Part shown: positions 8,740 through 16,797 of the stretch, piece after piece
How positions within the stretch are numbered: the first letter of the stretch is position 1
Layout of the letters: every line of letters begins with the position of its first letter
Assembly (NCBI RefSeq): GCF_030580655.1
Contig: NZ_JAUQTB010000010.1
Coordinates: 1-64,000, forward strand
Length of the DNA: 64,000 nt
Source: Paenibacillus lacisoli
GTDB taxonomy: Bacteria > Bacillota > Bacilli > Paenibacillales > Paenibacillaceae
Direction of reading: 5' to 3'
Translations under genes and position numbers: made by a program
Notes under the pieces: generated by a model
What the model saw: only the letters and a program-made list of their open reading frames with translations
What the model was told of the DNA's origin: nothing
Databases searched by the model: none

Positions 8740-10197
8740 TTACAGCTCGGGCCGCTGTTTATGGAAATCGGTATTCTGTTCAAAGGCATGCGCCGTGCGC
8801 AGCACTGTGCTCTCATCAAAGGCCCTGCCGATAATCTGCAGTCCTACCGGCAGACCATCCGCGAATCCGGCATTGATACTGATCGCAGGAACACCGGCGA
8901 GGCTCACTGGAATGGTCAGAATATCGTTCAGGTACATCGTCAGCGGGTCCTCAACCTGCGAGCCCAGCTTAAACGCTGTTGTAGGTGCCGTCGGTCCAAT
9001 GACGACATCATAGTTTTCAAAGACACGGTCGAAGTCCTGTTTGATCAGAGTACGTACCTTCTGCGCCTTCAAATAATAAGCATCGTAGTAACCGGAGCTG
9101 AGTGCATAGGTACCCAGCATAATCCGGCGTTTCACTTCCGGGCCGAAACCTTGGCTGCGGGATTGGTGATAGAGATCAATCAGGTTGTCCGGATTGTCTG
9201 CACGAACGCCATAACGAACGCCGTCAAACCGGGCCAGGTTGGAAGATGCTTCAGAGGAAGCCAGTAAATAATAGGTGGCAACGGCATATTCCGTATGCGG
9301 CAGGGATACTTCTTCCCATACAGCACCAAGGCTCTCCAGCTTACTCAGGGCAGACATGATAATGTCTTTGACCTGGGCATCCACACCTTCACCGAGGTAT
9401 TCCTTAGGAACGGCAATACGCAGACCTTTAATATCTCCGGTTAACGCGCTTAGGTAATCCGGAACATCGACCTTCGCCGATGTAGAGTCTTTGGCATCAT
9501 ACCCGGCAATAGCCTGCATAACATAAGCGGAATCCTGAACATTCTTCGTAATTGGACCAATCTGATCCAGGGAAGAAGCAAAGGCCACGAGACCGAAGCG
9601 GGATACTAACCCATAAGTCGGCTTCAGTCCTACTACACCACAATAGGATGCCGGTTGACGGATGGAGCCGCCAGTATCAGAGCCAATGGTAAAATAGGCT
9701 TCCCCAGCGGCAACCGCTGCGGCAGAGCCACCGCTGGAGCCGCCCGGCACCCGCTCCAGATCCCATGGATTGCGAACCGGATAGAAGCTGGAGTTCTCAT
9801 TGGAACCGCCCATTGCAAATTCATCCATGTTCATCTTGCCAAGCGTAACAGCGTCTGCCTGCCGCAATTTGGTCATGACGGTAGCGTCATAGATTGGATC
9901 ATAATTGGACAGGAACTGACTCGCACACGTGGTGCGCAGTCCCTCCGTAACAATGTTGTCCTTAACCCCCATAGGCAGACCAAAGAGCAGTCCCCGTGCT
10001 TCTCCGGAAGCCAGCTTGTCATCCAGCTTGCGTGCTGTCTCACGCGCCCCTTCTTCGTCCAGCGTCAGATACGCCTTCACGCGCTCTTCACGTGCTCCGA
10101 TATTTCGGAAGGCTTCCTCCGTCAGGTCGCTCACTGATACCTCTTTGGCATGCAGCTTGTTATGTATTTCCGGCAACGTGTAATCAAACAAACTCAT
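8740..10197 (-). CDS. gatA: Asp-tRNA(Asn)/Glu-tRNA(Gln) amidotransferase subunit A
   Basis: A 485-residue amidase-signature glutaminase subunit that releases ammonia from glutamine for transamidation in GatB. The Ser-cis-Ser-Lys catalytic set is visible as K79 (MGVKDN), S154 (GGSSGGS) and S178 (SDTGGS), the positions known for Staphylococcus aureus GatA. The glycine-serine-rich amidase signature is intact. AAGGAGG lies upstream of the ATG. It is the middle gene of gatCAB with 26 bases from gatC. Confidence 0.97.
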   Translation of the reverse strand: MSLFDYTLPEIHNKLHAKEVSVSDLTEEAFRNIGAREERVKAYLTLDEEGARETARKLDDKLASGEARGLLFGLPMGVKDNIVTEGLRTTCASQFLSNYDPIYDATVMTKLRQADAVTLGKMNMDEFAMGGSNENSSFYPVRNPWDLERVPGGSSGGSAAAVAAGEAYFTIGSDTGGSIRQPASYCGVVGLKPTYGLVSRFGLVAFASSLDQIGPITKNVQDSAYVMQAIAGYDAKDSTSAKVDVPDYLSALTGDIKGLRIAVPKEYLGEGVDAQVKDIIMSALSKLESLGAVWEEVSLPHTEYAVATYYLLASSEASSNLARFDGVRYGVRADNPDNLIDLYHQSRSQGFGPEVKRRIMLGTYALSSGYYDAYYLKAQKVRTLIKQDFDRVFENYDVVIGPTAPTTAFKLGSQVEDPLTMYLNDILTIPVSLAGVPAISINAGFADGLPVGLQIIGRAFDESTVLRTAHAFEQNTDFHKQRPEL

Positions 10198-10223
10198 GTT
10201 GCTTCTCCTCCTTTCAATAAGGT

Positions 10224-10511
10224 CTATTCCAGAACAGCCGGCACTTTAAATTGCCCGTCTTCTTCGTCAGGTGCATTCAGCATCACTTTCTCGATCGGCA
10301 GGCTGTCATGGGCCACGTCGTCACGCATCACATTGCTGACATGAAGCACATGGGTTGTCGGCTCTACATTCGTCGTATCCAGCTCATTCAGCTTCTCCGC
10401 ATACTGCAATATGGCGTTTAGCTGTCCCGTCAGGGTCTGCTCTTCTTCTTCGCTCAGGTTCAAACGGGCCAAACGGGCCACGTGCTGAACATCATCCTTG
10501 GAAATACTCAT
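10224..10511 (-). CDS. gatC: Asp-tRNA(Asn)/Glu-tRNA(Gln) amidotransferase subunit C
   Basis: A 95-residue protein of the usual GatC length, with the family N-terminus [21 protein letters not shown] and the C-terminal [20 protein letters not shown] motif. GatC wraps around GatA and GatB and stabilises the complex. It is the first gene of the operon; GAGAGGAG precedes the ATG. Confidence 0.96.
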   Translation of the reverse strand: MSISKDDVQHVARLARLNLSEEEEQTLTGQLNAILQYAEKLNELDTTNVEPTTHVLHVSNVMRDDVAHDSLPIEKVMLNAPDEEDGQFKVPAVLE

Positions 10512-10655
10512 TAAGGTCAGCTCCTCTCTGGAAAGTATCAGTCTATACCGTATTCACTTGATGAACAGGCATTCCCTATCAGCATTCCGCATAAATTGAC
10601 AACCATTCTTTAATTCAAGAACGCAGCGCTTTATCCAAAATGCTTGTATATAAAG

Positions 10656-10739
10656 GGCGAACCCATGGATTCGCCGTTTAAAGGACTAAAGTTTCAAGAT
10701 AACGAGTTTAATTATATTGTAGAAAGTTGGACAATTCAA
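10656..10739 (-). promoter_or_regulatory. gatCAB promoter and leader hairpin
   Basis: On the minus strand TTGAAT (10734-10739) and TATAAT (10711-10716) are 17 bases apart, a good sigma-A promoter. About 200 bases of untranslated leader follow before gatC. It starts with a stem in which GGCGAA pairs with TTCGCC (10656-10675), followed by CTTTATAT. The hairpin lacks a strong T run, so an attenuator role is only a possibility; no T-box motif was seen. Confidence 0.6.
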
Positions 10740-10751
10740 TCTTCAGTAAAC

Positions 10752-10774
10752 AAAAAGAGCCGGCTTACGCCGAC
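10752..10774 (-). terminator. terminator of the 127-residue hypothetical gene
   Basis: GTCGGC and GCCGGC (10759-10774) form a stem with a GTAA loop, followed by CTCTTTTTG on the minus strand, directly after the stop codon at 10777. Confidence 0.8.
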
Positions 10775-10776
10775 CC

Positions 10777-11160
10777 TTATATCCAAGCTCGCAGATTGAC
10801 CTGTTTGATAAAATCAGCCTGTGACAGCGACTCTGCAGCGGGCTCTTCCTTAAGTTCCTCACTGCCCGACGGACCATTCATAACCTGCTTAAACAGCTCT
10901 TCGTTATGTGTAGCGAGTGCGAAATCAATCAACGCTTCCCGTTCCACCAACTCTGCTTCCCATCTCAGCAGATCTTCCTCGAGCTCAACATCGCCAGAAG
11001 GCACATAAAAGTTACGGTTTGCTTGTGGTACACGGATGACGTAGTCAAACGCATTGTCCGGGTTGCGATCATACGCAATGATGTAACCATATTCCCCCAC
11101 AGGAAGATGCTGCTCAAAGGCGTCTGCAACGATGATAATTTTCTCCCCTAATTGATGCAT
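10777..11160 (-). CDS. conserved hypothetical protein
   Basis: A 127-residue acidic soluble protein. The N-terminal half (residues 4-55) is beta-rich with GEYGYIIAYDRNPDNAFDYVIRVP, which suggests a small barrel domain. The C-terminal half is helical and rich in glutamate (VELEEDLLRWEAELVEREALIDFAL). No signal peptide or membrane segment. A strong AGGAGG lies six bases before the ATG and a terminator follows the stop, so this is a genuine monocistronic gene. I do not recognise the family. Confidence 0.7.
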   Translation of the reverse strand: MHQLGEKIIIVADAFEQHLPVGEYGYIIAYDRNPDNAFDYVIRVPQANRNFYVPSGDVELEEDLLRWEAELVEREALIDFALATHNEELFKQVMNGPSGSEELKEEPAAESLSQADFIKQVNLRAWI

Positions 11161-11646
11161 CGTCTACCTCCTAGCTGTCTGTCCTTATCTATTCAGTCTA
11201 CTAAAAAATCAAAGTGATGTCTATCTTAATCTAAGTCTGTTAGATGAAGAGAATGTGAAATTTTCCAGGGACCATACATACCGAAATGAAGACTACTCCT
11301 GTTCCCGCCATTCTCCCAGACGCCGATACCATGGCTGAGGAAGCACGCCTCCCTGCTTCACGACATGCTGCCATCCTGGCATTCGTAAATTCCTGGACCT
11401 TCCTCTGTGCGGCATTCCGGAAGCCTGCTGTTCCCGCCCCGGGCATGCACCGGAATCTATACGGTAGACGATATCCTTCTTCACACTTCTCCCCCTCAAG
11501 GTATAAAAAAAGAACGCAAACCGGGATTAATTCCACAGTCTGCGTGCTTCGCATGGTTAAACTTCATATGCTCTTCAAAAATTCATTAAAGTTATATTAG
11601 CAATCTATTGAAGCCTTGTCCAGACAAAATCTAACAATTTCCGTGA
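11161..11646. other. 486-base gap with a doubtful small ORF
   Basis: This gap holds the terminator of the downstream metallo-hydrolase gene (11505-11544). A minus-strand ORF of about 63 codons runs from a GTG at 11484 to 11293 and has GGGGGAG four bases upstream. It begins just after that terminator, has no terminator or recognisable family of its own, and overlaps other open frames on both strands, so I do not call it a gene. Confidence 0.3.
11505..11544 (-). terminator. terminator of the MBL-fold hydrolase gene
   Basis: ACGCAGACTG (11535-11544) pairs imperfectly with CGGTTTGCGT (11513-11522), followed by TCTTTTTTT on the minus strand. It is about 100 bases after the stop of the hydrolase gene. 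Confidence 0.65.
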
Positions 11647-12276
11647 TTATGCCGGCACATACGGGTTATTCGCCTTCTCATAGCCGATCGTTGTCTTCGG
11701 ACCATGTCCCGGATATACTGTGACCTCATCGTTCAGGCGATACAGCTTGCTGCGAATGGAATCTATCAGATCGCGCTCCCGCCCGCCTGTCAGATCCGTA
11801 CGTCCCACACCCTGACGGAACAGGACATCTCCCGAGAACAGATCGGTACCATTCAAAAAACTGACACTACCCGGGGAATGTCCCGGCGTATGGAATACGG
11901 TAAACGTATGCCCGATCAGCTCGAGCTTCTGGCCTTCAGCCAAATCGAATTCCGCCGGCTCTGTGGTCAGCGGACCGGTCACCTGCGGCCAATTGAGTGA
12001 TCCGTTCAGCTTCGGTATTGTCAGCCAATCCTGTTCTAATGGATGCAGATAGACCGGGCAGTTTTTGCTGCGGCGGATTTCCTCGACTCCGCCCATATGA
12101 TCAAAATGGGCATGGGTCAGCAGAATCGCCTCAATCTCCAAGTGCTCAATGGCCTTCACCAGCGGCTTGGGGTTCATGCCCGGGTCAATAATGACCGCAC
12201 GTCCGGGATCTTCCCCTTGCAGCAGATAGGCGTTGGTCTGCAAGGGCCCCAGACTGAAACTTCTTATGTTCAGCAT
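11647..12276 (-). CDS. MBL-fold metallo-hydrolase (YqgX/glyoxalase II-like)
   Basis: About 209 residues of the short glyoxalase-II-like family. The metal-binding set is complete: THAHFDH (residues near 55-61), HTPGHSPGS, a bridging aspartate in LFSGDVLF and YPGHGP near the C-terminus. B. subtilis YqgX and similar proteins hydrolyse thioesters such as bacillithiol- or glutathione-linked lactate; the substrate here is inferred. It starts directly after the stop of the thioredoxin-like gene, where GTG and ATG are adjacent start options. It forms a run with the thioredoxin-like and DedA genes. Confidence 0.85.
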   Translation of the reverse strand: MLNIRSFSLGPLQTNAYLLQGEDPGRAVIIDPGMNPKPLVKAIEHLEIEAILLTHAHFDHMGGVEEIRRSKNCPVYLHPLEQDWLTIPKLNGSLNWPQVTGPLTTEPAEFDLAEGQKLELIGHTFTVFHTPGHSPGSVSFLNGTDLFSGDVLFRQGVGRTDLTGGRERDLIDSIRSKLYRLNDEVTVYPGHGPKTTIGYEKANNPYVPA

Positions 12277-12279
12277 CAC

Positions 12280-12852
12280 TTATAATCCCGAGATCAGTTC
12301 GCGTAATTCGCGAAGAATGACGGCATGAATCCCGGTTCCCTCCCCGTAACGTTCTTTCATTTCCTTGCGGGCCTCGAGCAGACGATCCTGGTAATCTGCT
12401 GCCTCACGGTCCGGATTGGCCTGCTTAAACGAAACCATGACTTCCTGCACCTGCTCCGGCCGAGGACCCCAGCGGCCCAGCACGTGACCACCGGTATCGG
12501 CAATAATCACCACAGGGATCGAGCGTCCACCCATTGTCAGGAAGTCATCCATCAGGGCCAGATGATTCTCCATAATCAGGACATCCATCGGCACACCGCC
12601 GTACTGCATGGCCCGGAATACGACCGGAACATTACGAACAACATCACCGCACCAATCTGCTGCAAGAATGACTACGCGCAGATCATCCCGATGATTCAGA
12701 CTTTCGAAAAACTCGCGTTCTTCTTCATTCGGCCATTCAAACGAGTCATACCAGGACTGGAAAGCCTCCTGATTTTTCTCCATGCTGTCTATAAACTCCT
12801 GGGGGGAAAGACCTTTGCCAAAATAATGAGATACATTATGTTTGCTGCTCAT
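12280..12852 (-). CDS. thioredoxin-fold protein with WCGD motif
   Basis: About 190 residues with a thioredoxin-like core (VVILAADWCGDVVRNVPVV...GGRSIPVVIIADTGG). The redox site has a single cysteine (ADWCGD) where thioredoxin has WCGPC, so classical dithiol exchange is unlikely. The cis-proline loop (SIPVVI) is retained. The N-terminal helix region and C-terminal helical extension are typical of a Bacillales thioredoxin-like family with no settled function. The ATG at 12852 has a GGGAAG eight bases upstream. It is tightly packed between DedA and the metallo-hydrolase. Confidence 0.75.
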   Translation of the reverse strand: MSSKHNVSHYFGKGLSPQEFIDSMEKNQEAFQSWYDSFEWPNEEEREFFESLNHRDDLRVVILAADWCGDVVRNVPVVFRAMQYGGVPMDVLIMENHLALMDDFLTMGGRSIPVVIIADTGGHVLGRWGPRPEQVQEVMVSFKQANPDREAADYQDRLLEARKEMKERYGEGTGIHAVILRELRELISGL

Positions 12853-12853
12853 T

Positions 12854-13468
12854 TCAAGCACTTCCCTTCTTCTTTTTGTTGGAGTTCCACTTCAGCAGGA
12901 AGTAGATCACAAGTACGGCAATCGCTACGAGGATAGCCGGTGTTGCATAAGGTGCAGCCTTCTCATGAATATTTTCCCATTGATCGCCCAGCACGCTTCC
13001 CAGATAAACAAATAGAAAAGACCATGGAATGGAAGCAAGCAGGGTTAAGATGGAAAAGCGCCAGAGTGACATCTTGGCAATCCCGGCCGGAATCGAAATG
13101 ACCTGTCTCATGACAGGGACAAACCGGGCGGTAAAGACAATGCCCGATCCATATTTATTAAACCAATTTTCAGCAATATCCATATGGTGAGGCTTAATTT
13201 TGATATATTTGCCGAACTTGTTCAGAAAAGGGCGTCCGCCGAACCGTCCGATAAAATACAGAATCCACTGCTGCAGCAGTGCCCCTACCGTACCGAACAG
13301 AACAGCGAGATAAAAATTCAGATCGCCTTGATGCACAAGAAATCCGCCGTAGGCGAGAACGATCTCACTTGGTATGACTTCTACCGCCAAACCAAGCACA
13401 ATCCCGAAATAACCGAGGCTTCGAAGCCATTCGAACAAATGTTGAATGATACCAGAAATAATATCCAC
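12854..13468 (-). CDS. DedA family membrane protein
   Basis: About 204 residues. The family signature FxxRFxPxxR is present as FTARFVPVMRQVISIPAGI, with the upstream E-x-x-P-S-E (VEVIPSEIVLAYGG) and the G-x-x-x-G segment of the SNARE-associated/VTT fold. Five to six membrane segments are predictable by eye. DedA proteins are envelope transporters or scramblases, several implicated in undecaprenyl-phosphate or phospholipid flipping. I chose the GTG at 13468, which has AGGAAGAGGG upstream; longer frames have no ribosome binding site. Confidence 0.88.
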   Translation of the reverse strand: MDIISGIIQHLFEWLRSLGYFGIVLGLAVEVIPSEIVLAYGGFLVHQGDLNFYLAVLFGTVGALLQQWILYFIGRFGGRPFLNKFGKYIKIKPHHMDIAENWFNKYGSGIVFTARFVPVMRQVISIPAGIAKMSLWRFSILTLLASIPWSFLFVYLGSVLGDQWENIHEKAAPYATPAILVAIAVLVIYFLLKWNSNKKKKGSA

Positions 13469-13818
13469 TCTCGACCCTCTTCCTAATATGTATTTGTGCC
13501 AGCATCTAGTTGCTCCCTGCAGCAGCTTCCAGCCAGAAACCTGTGGAGTCCATAGGCCCACATCGATCCGGTTTATAATTCGCCCGCCCTTGTCAGAGAG
13601 TGCAAACCCATGCAGGATGCCTGAACAAAATTCCATCTTATTTTAGCATAGGCGATTCCCCCGGTGCTACTCGTCCAATCGCCCGCATGACGGGGCTTGA
13701 GGATGTATACCTATAGGTACATATCACTTCGTGTATGGCCTGCGATTCCGTGCACTTTGCGGATAGGCACCCCCTTCTGCTGTTTGCATAGGATACAGCA
13801 TAAAGGAGGAATGAGTCC
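13469..13818. other. 350-base divergent intergenic region
   Basis: This region separates the minus-strand DedA gene from the plus-strand 107-residue gene and should hold both promoters. No convincing pair of promoter elements, terminator or operator was found. AAAGGAGG nine bases before the ATG at 13819 is the only clear signal. Confidence 0.4.
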
Positions 13819-14142
13819 ATGCCCCATACCCCACCGCCCAAGCACAGCAATCCCCAGCGGCAGCTCCCGTCCGCCCGCGGCATCCGGCGAGCCTGCAGCA
13901 AGGAACTGTATCGTACGCGCAAGAAGCTGAAAACTTATATATCACCTGATCTGGTAGAACAAGGTGACCATCTGTATGTACGCAAGGTCGCAGAAAACCT
14001 GCTGTGGATCCATGAGCATCACAGCAACCGCAAGCTGCTGTGCGACTGGTGGGACGAGAACGTCTGCAGCGAGCTCGCCGCACTGTGGAAGGTAGATGAA
14101 GCTGAGCTGGCAGCGGCTTTCCGAAGCTCTTTCGGCGGCTAG
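13819..14142 (+). CDS. conserved hypothetical basic protein
   Basis: A 107-residue protein with a proline-rich, basic N-terminus (residues 1-35) and a helical C-terminal part containing YISPDLVEQGDHLYVRKVAENLLW and LLCDWWDENV. No membrane segment. A strong AAAGGAGG precedes the ATG. I recall similar small proteins in Paenibacillus genomes, sometimes loosely labelled dehydrogenase, but nothing in the sequence supports an enzyme. It is the only plus-strand gene in this part of the window and stands alone. Confidence 0.65.
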   Translation: MPHTPPPKHSNPQRQLPSARGIRRACSKELYRTRKKLKTYISPDLVEQGDHLYVRKVAENLLWIHEHHSNRKLLCDWWDENVCSELAALWKVDEAELAAAFRSSFGG

Positions 14143-14207
14143 TGCTGCTGCTCAGCGCTTGATGGCTGCCGGTGAACTGGAGGCTGGACTGCAGCCCCAA
14201 CGTGTTC

Positions 14208-16466
14208 TTATGGATGGTTCCTGGTTAAACTCTCTACCATGACAACCAGCTGTTCTCCCAGCTGCCTGCCCTCCTGACTGACCTTAAATCTGCGGTCATT
14301 CCGTACGCTGTTCTTCCCGGCCATTTCCGCCAGCTGTCTGTAGGTCTCGTAGACCTTCAGGCCGGCTTGCGCTGTCTTCCGCGCAGCTTCCTCTCGCCCC
14401 AGACGCAGCTGATGCTCCGCAGATGCCGCCAAAGCACGCAGCAGGGAATCGTAACTGTGCTGATTATAGCGATCCAAGCTGAGTGCCTGCTGAAAGTAGG
14501 AGGCCGCCTCTTCATGATGCCCCAGCTTTACCGCGAGCTGACCCAGTTCCATGAACAACGTACGCTGGGAAGGGACATACGGCCGGAATACAGACAAAAC
14601 CTCTAGCGCAGCAGGAGCAGGCAGCTGCCGGCTCCACTCGATCCGCAGGTCCAGACGGTACGGGCTCCAGCGGGCCGCTTGCTGCAGCAGTGCGGTTCTG
14701 TTTTCTCCTATGCCCTCCTCTGAAGCCAGATGCATCAGCCGTTCGGACATGAATCCGTGCAGGCTGAGCAGCATGACCGTTCCGGCCAGCAGCAGATTGA
14801 AGATGCCTGTGAAGTGAACAAGGGATGCCGCCTGTTCTGCGTGCCGTTCATCCGCTGCCTCCGGCAGAATCACAGATACTCCGGCATCGCTGGTAGATTT
14901 TCGCTCCCCTGCCCGCTGGGGCACTCTCCCATCTGCCGAAGGACAAGCCCGAGCGTGCTCATCAGCAAAAGTAACCCCGTAATCATTCACCTCTTGCCTC
15001 TCCTCCTGCCTTCGTCCATAGGCCATAGCGCCCAGATTCAGCAGCAGCAGCCAGAACAGCCCATAGCTCCAATCGAAGTCGACTGCTCCATGCAGTACCC
15101 ATACCAGCAGCGGGGGCAGCAGCTCCTGTGCATGTCTCCACATCACACCAGCGAGTCCCATCAGGCACAGCACTACCAGGACCAGCCCAACGGCACCGGT
15201 ATCCAGCAGAATATCGAGGAAGCCGCTGTGGACCTCCGCGCCCGCGTAGGGCTGGGACTGGACGGCATGAAATCCCGTCCTCCAGGTGTCGCCGCCGCTG
15301 CCCAGCCAAGGCGACGCCTGCACCAGCTCGGCCGCATCCCGGTACATCAGCATCCGTGCAGATGCTGTCGATATGCGGCCGGCCAGCCGATCCTGCATCA
15401 CCGGCAGGATCGCCCCGGCGGCGACAATCGCTGCCGCCGCCACAATCAGCAGCGCCGCAGCCGGCCGTGCTCGGCCTACCCGCCGCCGCAGGCGCTGCGC
15501 CGGCAGCAGTACGCCGAGCACGGCTGCTGCCCACAGCCCGACCGCCGCCAGCAGGCCGGGCCCCGATGACGCCAGCTGGGCTTCTGCCAGCTGTCGATAG
15601 ATCAGCGCGCCGCCCGCCAGCGGCGCTGCGGCGCACAGCAGCAGCGGCCCGCGCAGACCGCGCCGCTGCAGGGCCAGGCCCGCGGCCGCGGCAAAGCCGG
15701 CCGCGAGCAGGGCGCCGCGCGACTCGCTGAGGAGGAGCACGGCGCAGGCTGGCGGGAGCGGCAGCACCGCACCCAGCAGGCGCGGCCCGGCTGCAGGCAG
15801 GGCCGCCCACACCCGAGCGGCGGCGAACAGCCGCTCGAGCCCGAACATCGCCGCGGCGGCGCCGAGGGCGTTGGGGTACTGCAGCAGACCGGCCAGCCGG
15901 GCCCCTGCTGCAGAGAGCTCCGGGTCCTGGCTGCGCAGGACGGCGTACGGCAGCGGAACGATGCCGTATGCCGCGAACAGCGCGGACAGGACCAGCAGCC
16001 AGCCGGCGGCCTGCCAGCCGGCATGAAGCCAGCGCCGCCCGGTGCCGGTGCGGGCCAGAGCGCAGGCTATGCCGGCAGCAGCGGTATACAGCAGCCAGCG
16101 CAGCAGCTCATCCAGGCTGGCCTGAAGATTACGGCTGACAGAGAAGAAGCCGATAGTATAACATGCTGCCATAGCTAGGGGCAGCAGCAGCAGAGGTCCT
16201 CCTTCCAGCATATGCACCGCGCCGCGGATCTTGTCCTGTGACGGAGCAGTATACCGATAGGCAGCAGACGGAATCATCAAGTGTCCCGCCCTACTTCTGC
16301 TCCATGAGCGCAAGAGCGGCAGCAGCAGAATCATCAACCAGGATATACTCCACGAGAATGATGAAATATAAATATGATGCGTAAAGAACAACCCGCAGCC
16401 TAGACAGGCGCCCGCCAGGCTCACCAGCCAGAGCGCACCGATCCAGTGGATTTCCTTCTGCAGCAA
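14208..16466 (-). CDS. O-antigen ligase/Wzy-like membrane protein with TPR tail
   Basis: A 752-residue protein with about 12 hydrophobic segments in residues 10-480, a long loop with the SPWLGSGGDTWRTGF motif and a following PHSG-like VHSGFLDILLDTG, both typical of Wzy_C/O-antigen ligase polymerases. Residues 610-735 form TPR-like helical repeats (HHEEAASYFQQALSLDRYNQHSYDSL). Such proteins polymerise or ligate surface polysaccharide or glycans. The middle region (about 120-370) is very rich in Ala, Leu, Arg and Gly, and its DNA is markedly GC-rich compared with neighbours. The apparent start is TTG preceded by a GGGGA/GGAG region. No other polysaccharide genes lie next to it, and a structured-looking leader precedes it. 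Confidence 0.75.
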   Translation of the reverse strand: MLQKEIHWIGALWLVSLAGACLGCGLFFTHHIYISSFSWSISWLMILLLPLLRSWSRSRAGHLMIPSAAYRYTAPSQDKIRGAVHMLEGGPLLLLPLAMAACYTIGFFSVSRNLQASLDELLRWLLYTAAAGIACALARTGTGRRWLHAGWQAAGWLLVLSALFAAYGIVPLPYAVLRSQDPELSAAGARLAGLLQYPNALGAAAAMFGLERLFAAARVWAALPAAGPRLLGAVLPLPPACAVLLLSESRGALLAAGFAAAAGLALQRRGLRGPLLLCAAAPLAGGALIYRQLAEAQLASSGPGLLAAVGLWAAAVLGVLLPAQRLRRRVGRARPAAALLIVAAAAIVAAGAILPVMQDRLAGRISTASARMLMYRDAAELVQASPWLGSGGDTWRTGFHAVQSQPYAGAEVHSGFLDILLDTGAVGLVLVVLCLMGLAGVMWRHAQELLPPLLVWVLHGAVDFDWSYGLFWLLLLNLGAMAYGRRQEERQEVNDYGVTFADEHARACPSADGRVPQRAGERKSTSDAGVSVILPEAADERHAEQAASLVHFTGIFNLLLAGTVMLLSLHGFMSERLMHLASEEGIGENRTALLQQAARWSPYRLDLRIEWSRQLPAPAALEVLSVFRPYVPSQRTLFMELGQLAVKLGHHEEAASYFQQALSLDRYNQHSYDSLLRALAASAEHQLRLGREEAARKTAQAGLKVYETYRQLAEMAGKNSVRNDRRFKVSQEGRQLGEQLVVMVESLTRNHP

Positions 16467-16660
16467 TTACTCCATCCCCTTGCCCTGAGTGTACTTACCC
16501 ATAATTGTTGCCGAGCCAACCCGGTGTAGACTCCGCTGTCGGTATTGACCCCCGCAGGAGAATAAATTTATTGGTTATCTACCTTGCCCGGTTGCTCTTC
16601 TTCTCAGGGTTGCCGAGACGGTCTGCTTTCAGTCGATCCCTGCCGGATTCAGCCAAAAAT
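16467..16660 (-). promoter_or_regulatory. structured-looking leader of the O-antigen-ligase-like gene
   Basis: On the minus strand this untranslated stretch contains GC-rich blocks that can pair: GAATCCGGCAGGGAT at its 5' end, TCGGCAACCC, an AATAAATTTATT palindrome near the middle, a CCTGCGGGGG segment and a second TCGGCAAC copy near the 3' end. No open reading frame or terminator is present. The short blocks GCTGAATCCGG and CCGACAGC recall the ydaO (c-di-AMP) riboswitch, but the other conserved blocks of that class are missing. A cis-regulatory RNA is a possibility, not a call. Confidence 0.35.
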
Positions 16661-16661
16661 C

Positions 16662-16713
16662 AAAAAAAGGGATGTTATCTTCTCTTCACTTGATGAAGAA
16701 GCGATAACATCCC
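16662..16713 (-). terminator. long-stem terminator of the methyltransferase gene
   Basis: GGGATGTTATC and GATAACATCCC (16669-16679 and 16703-16713) form a perfect 11-base outer stem with a further inner stem. Seven T residues follow on the minus strand. It lies about 85 bases after the methyltransferase stop. Confidence 0.8.
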
Positions 16714-16797
16714 GGGAATTCCTTTTGCGCGGGGAGCACACTGCTGTGTACTGTCCCCATCCGTATTCCGGATAACATGGATTTGAATGCGTCTTAC

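Noticed and set aside
11293..11484. A 63-codon minus-strand ORF with a GGGGGAG ribosome-binding-like site
   Set aside because: It starts right after the terminator of the preceding gene, lacks its own promoter, terminator or family resemblance, and competes with other open frames on both strands.
14983..15810. A 275-codon minus-strand frame overlapping the O-antigen-ligase-like gene, plus long plus-strand frames over the same bases
   Set aside because: They are caused by the GC-rich composition, which lacks stop codons in other frames. Their products are Arg/Pro/Ala low-complexity, and the 752-residue frame has clear domain motifs and membrane segments.
16467..16660. Calling this leader a ydaO (c-di-AMP) riboswitch
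   Set aside because: Only two short blocks resemble the class; the GGGGAACC and GGGGUUAAUC modules are not found, so a firm call is not justified.
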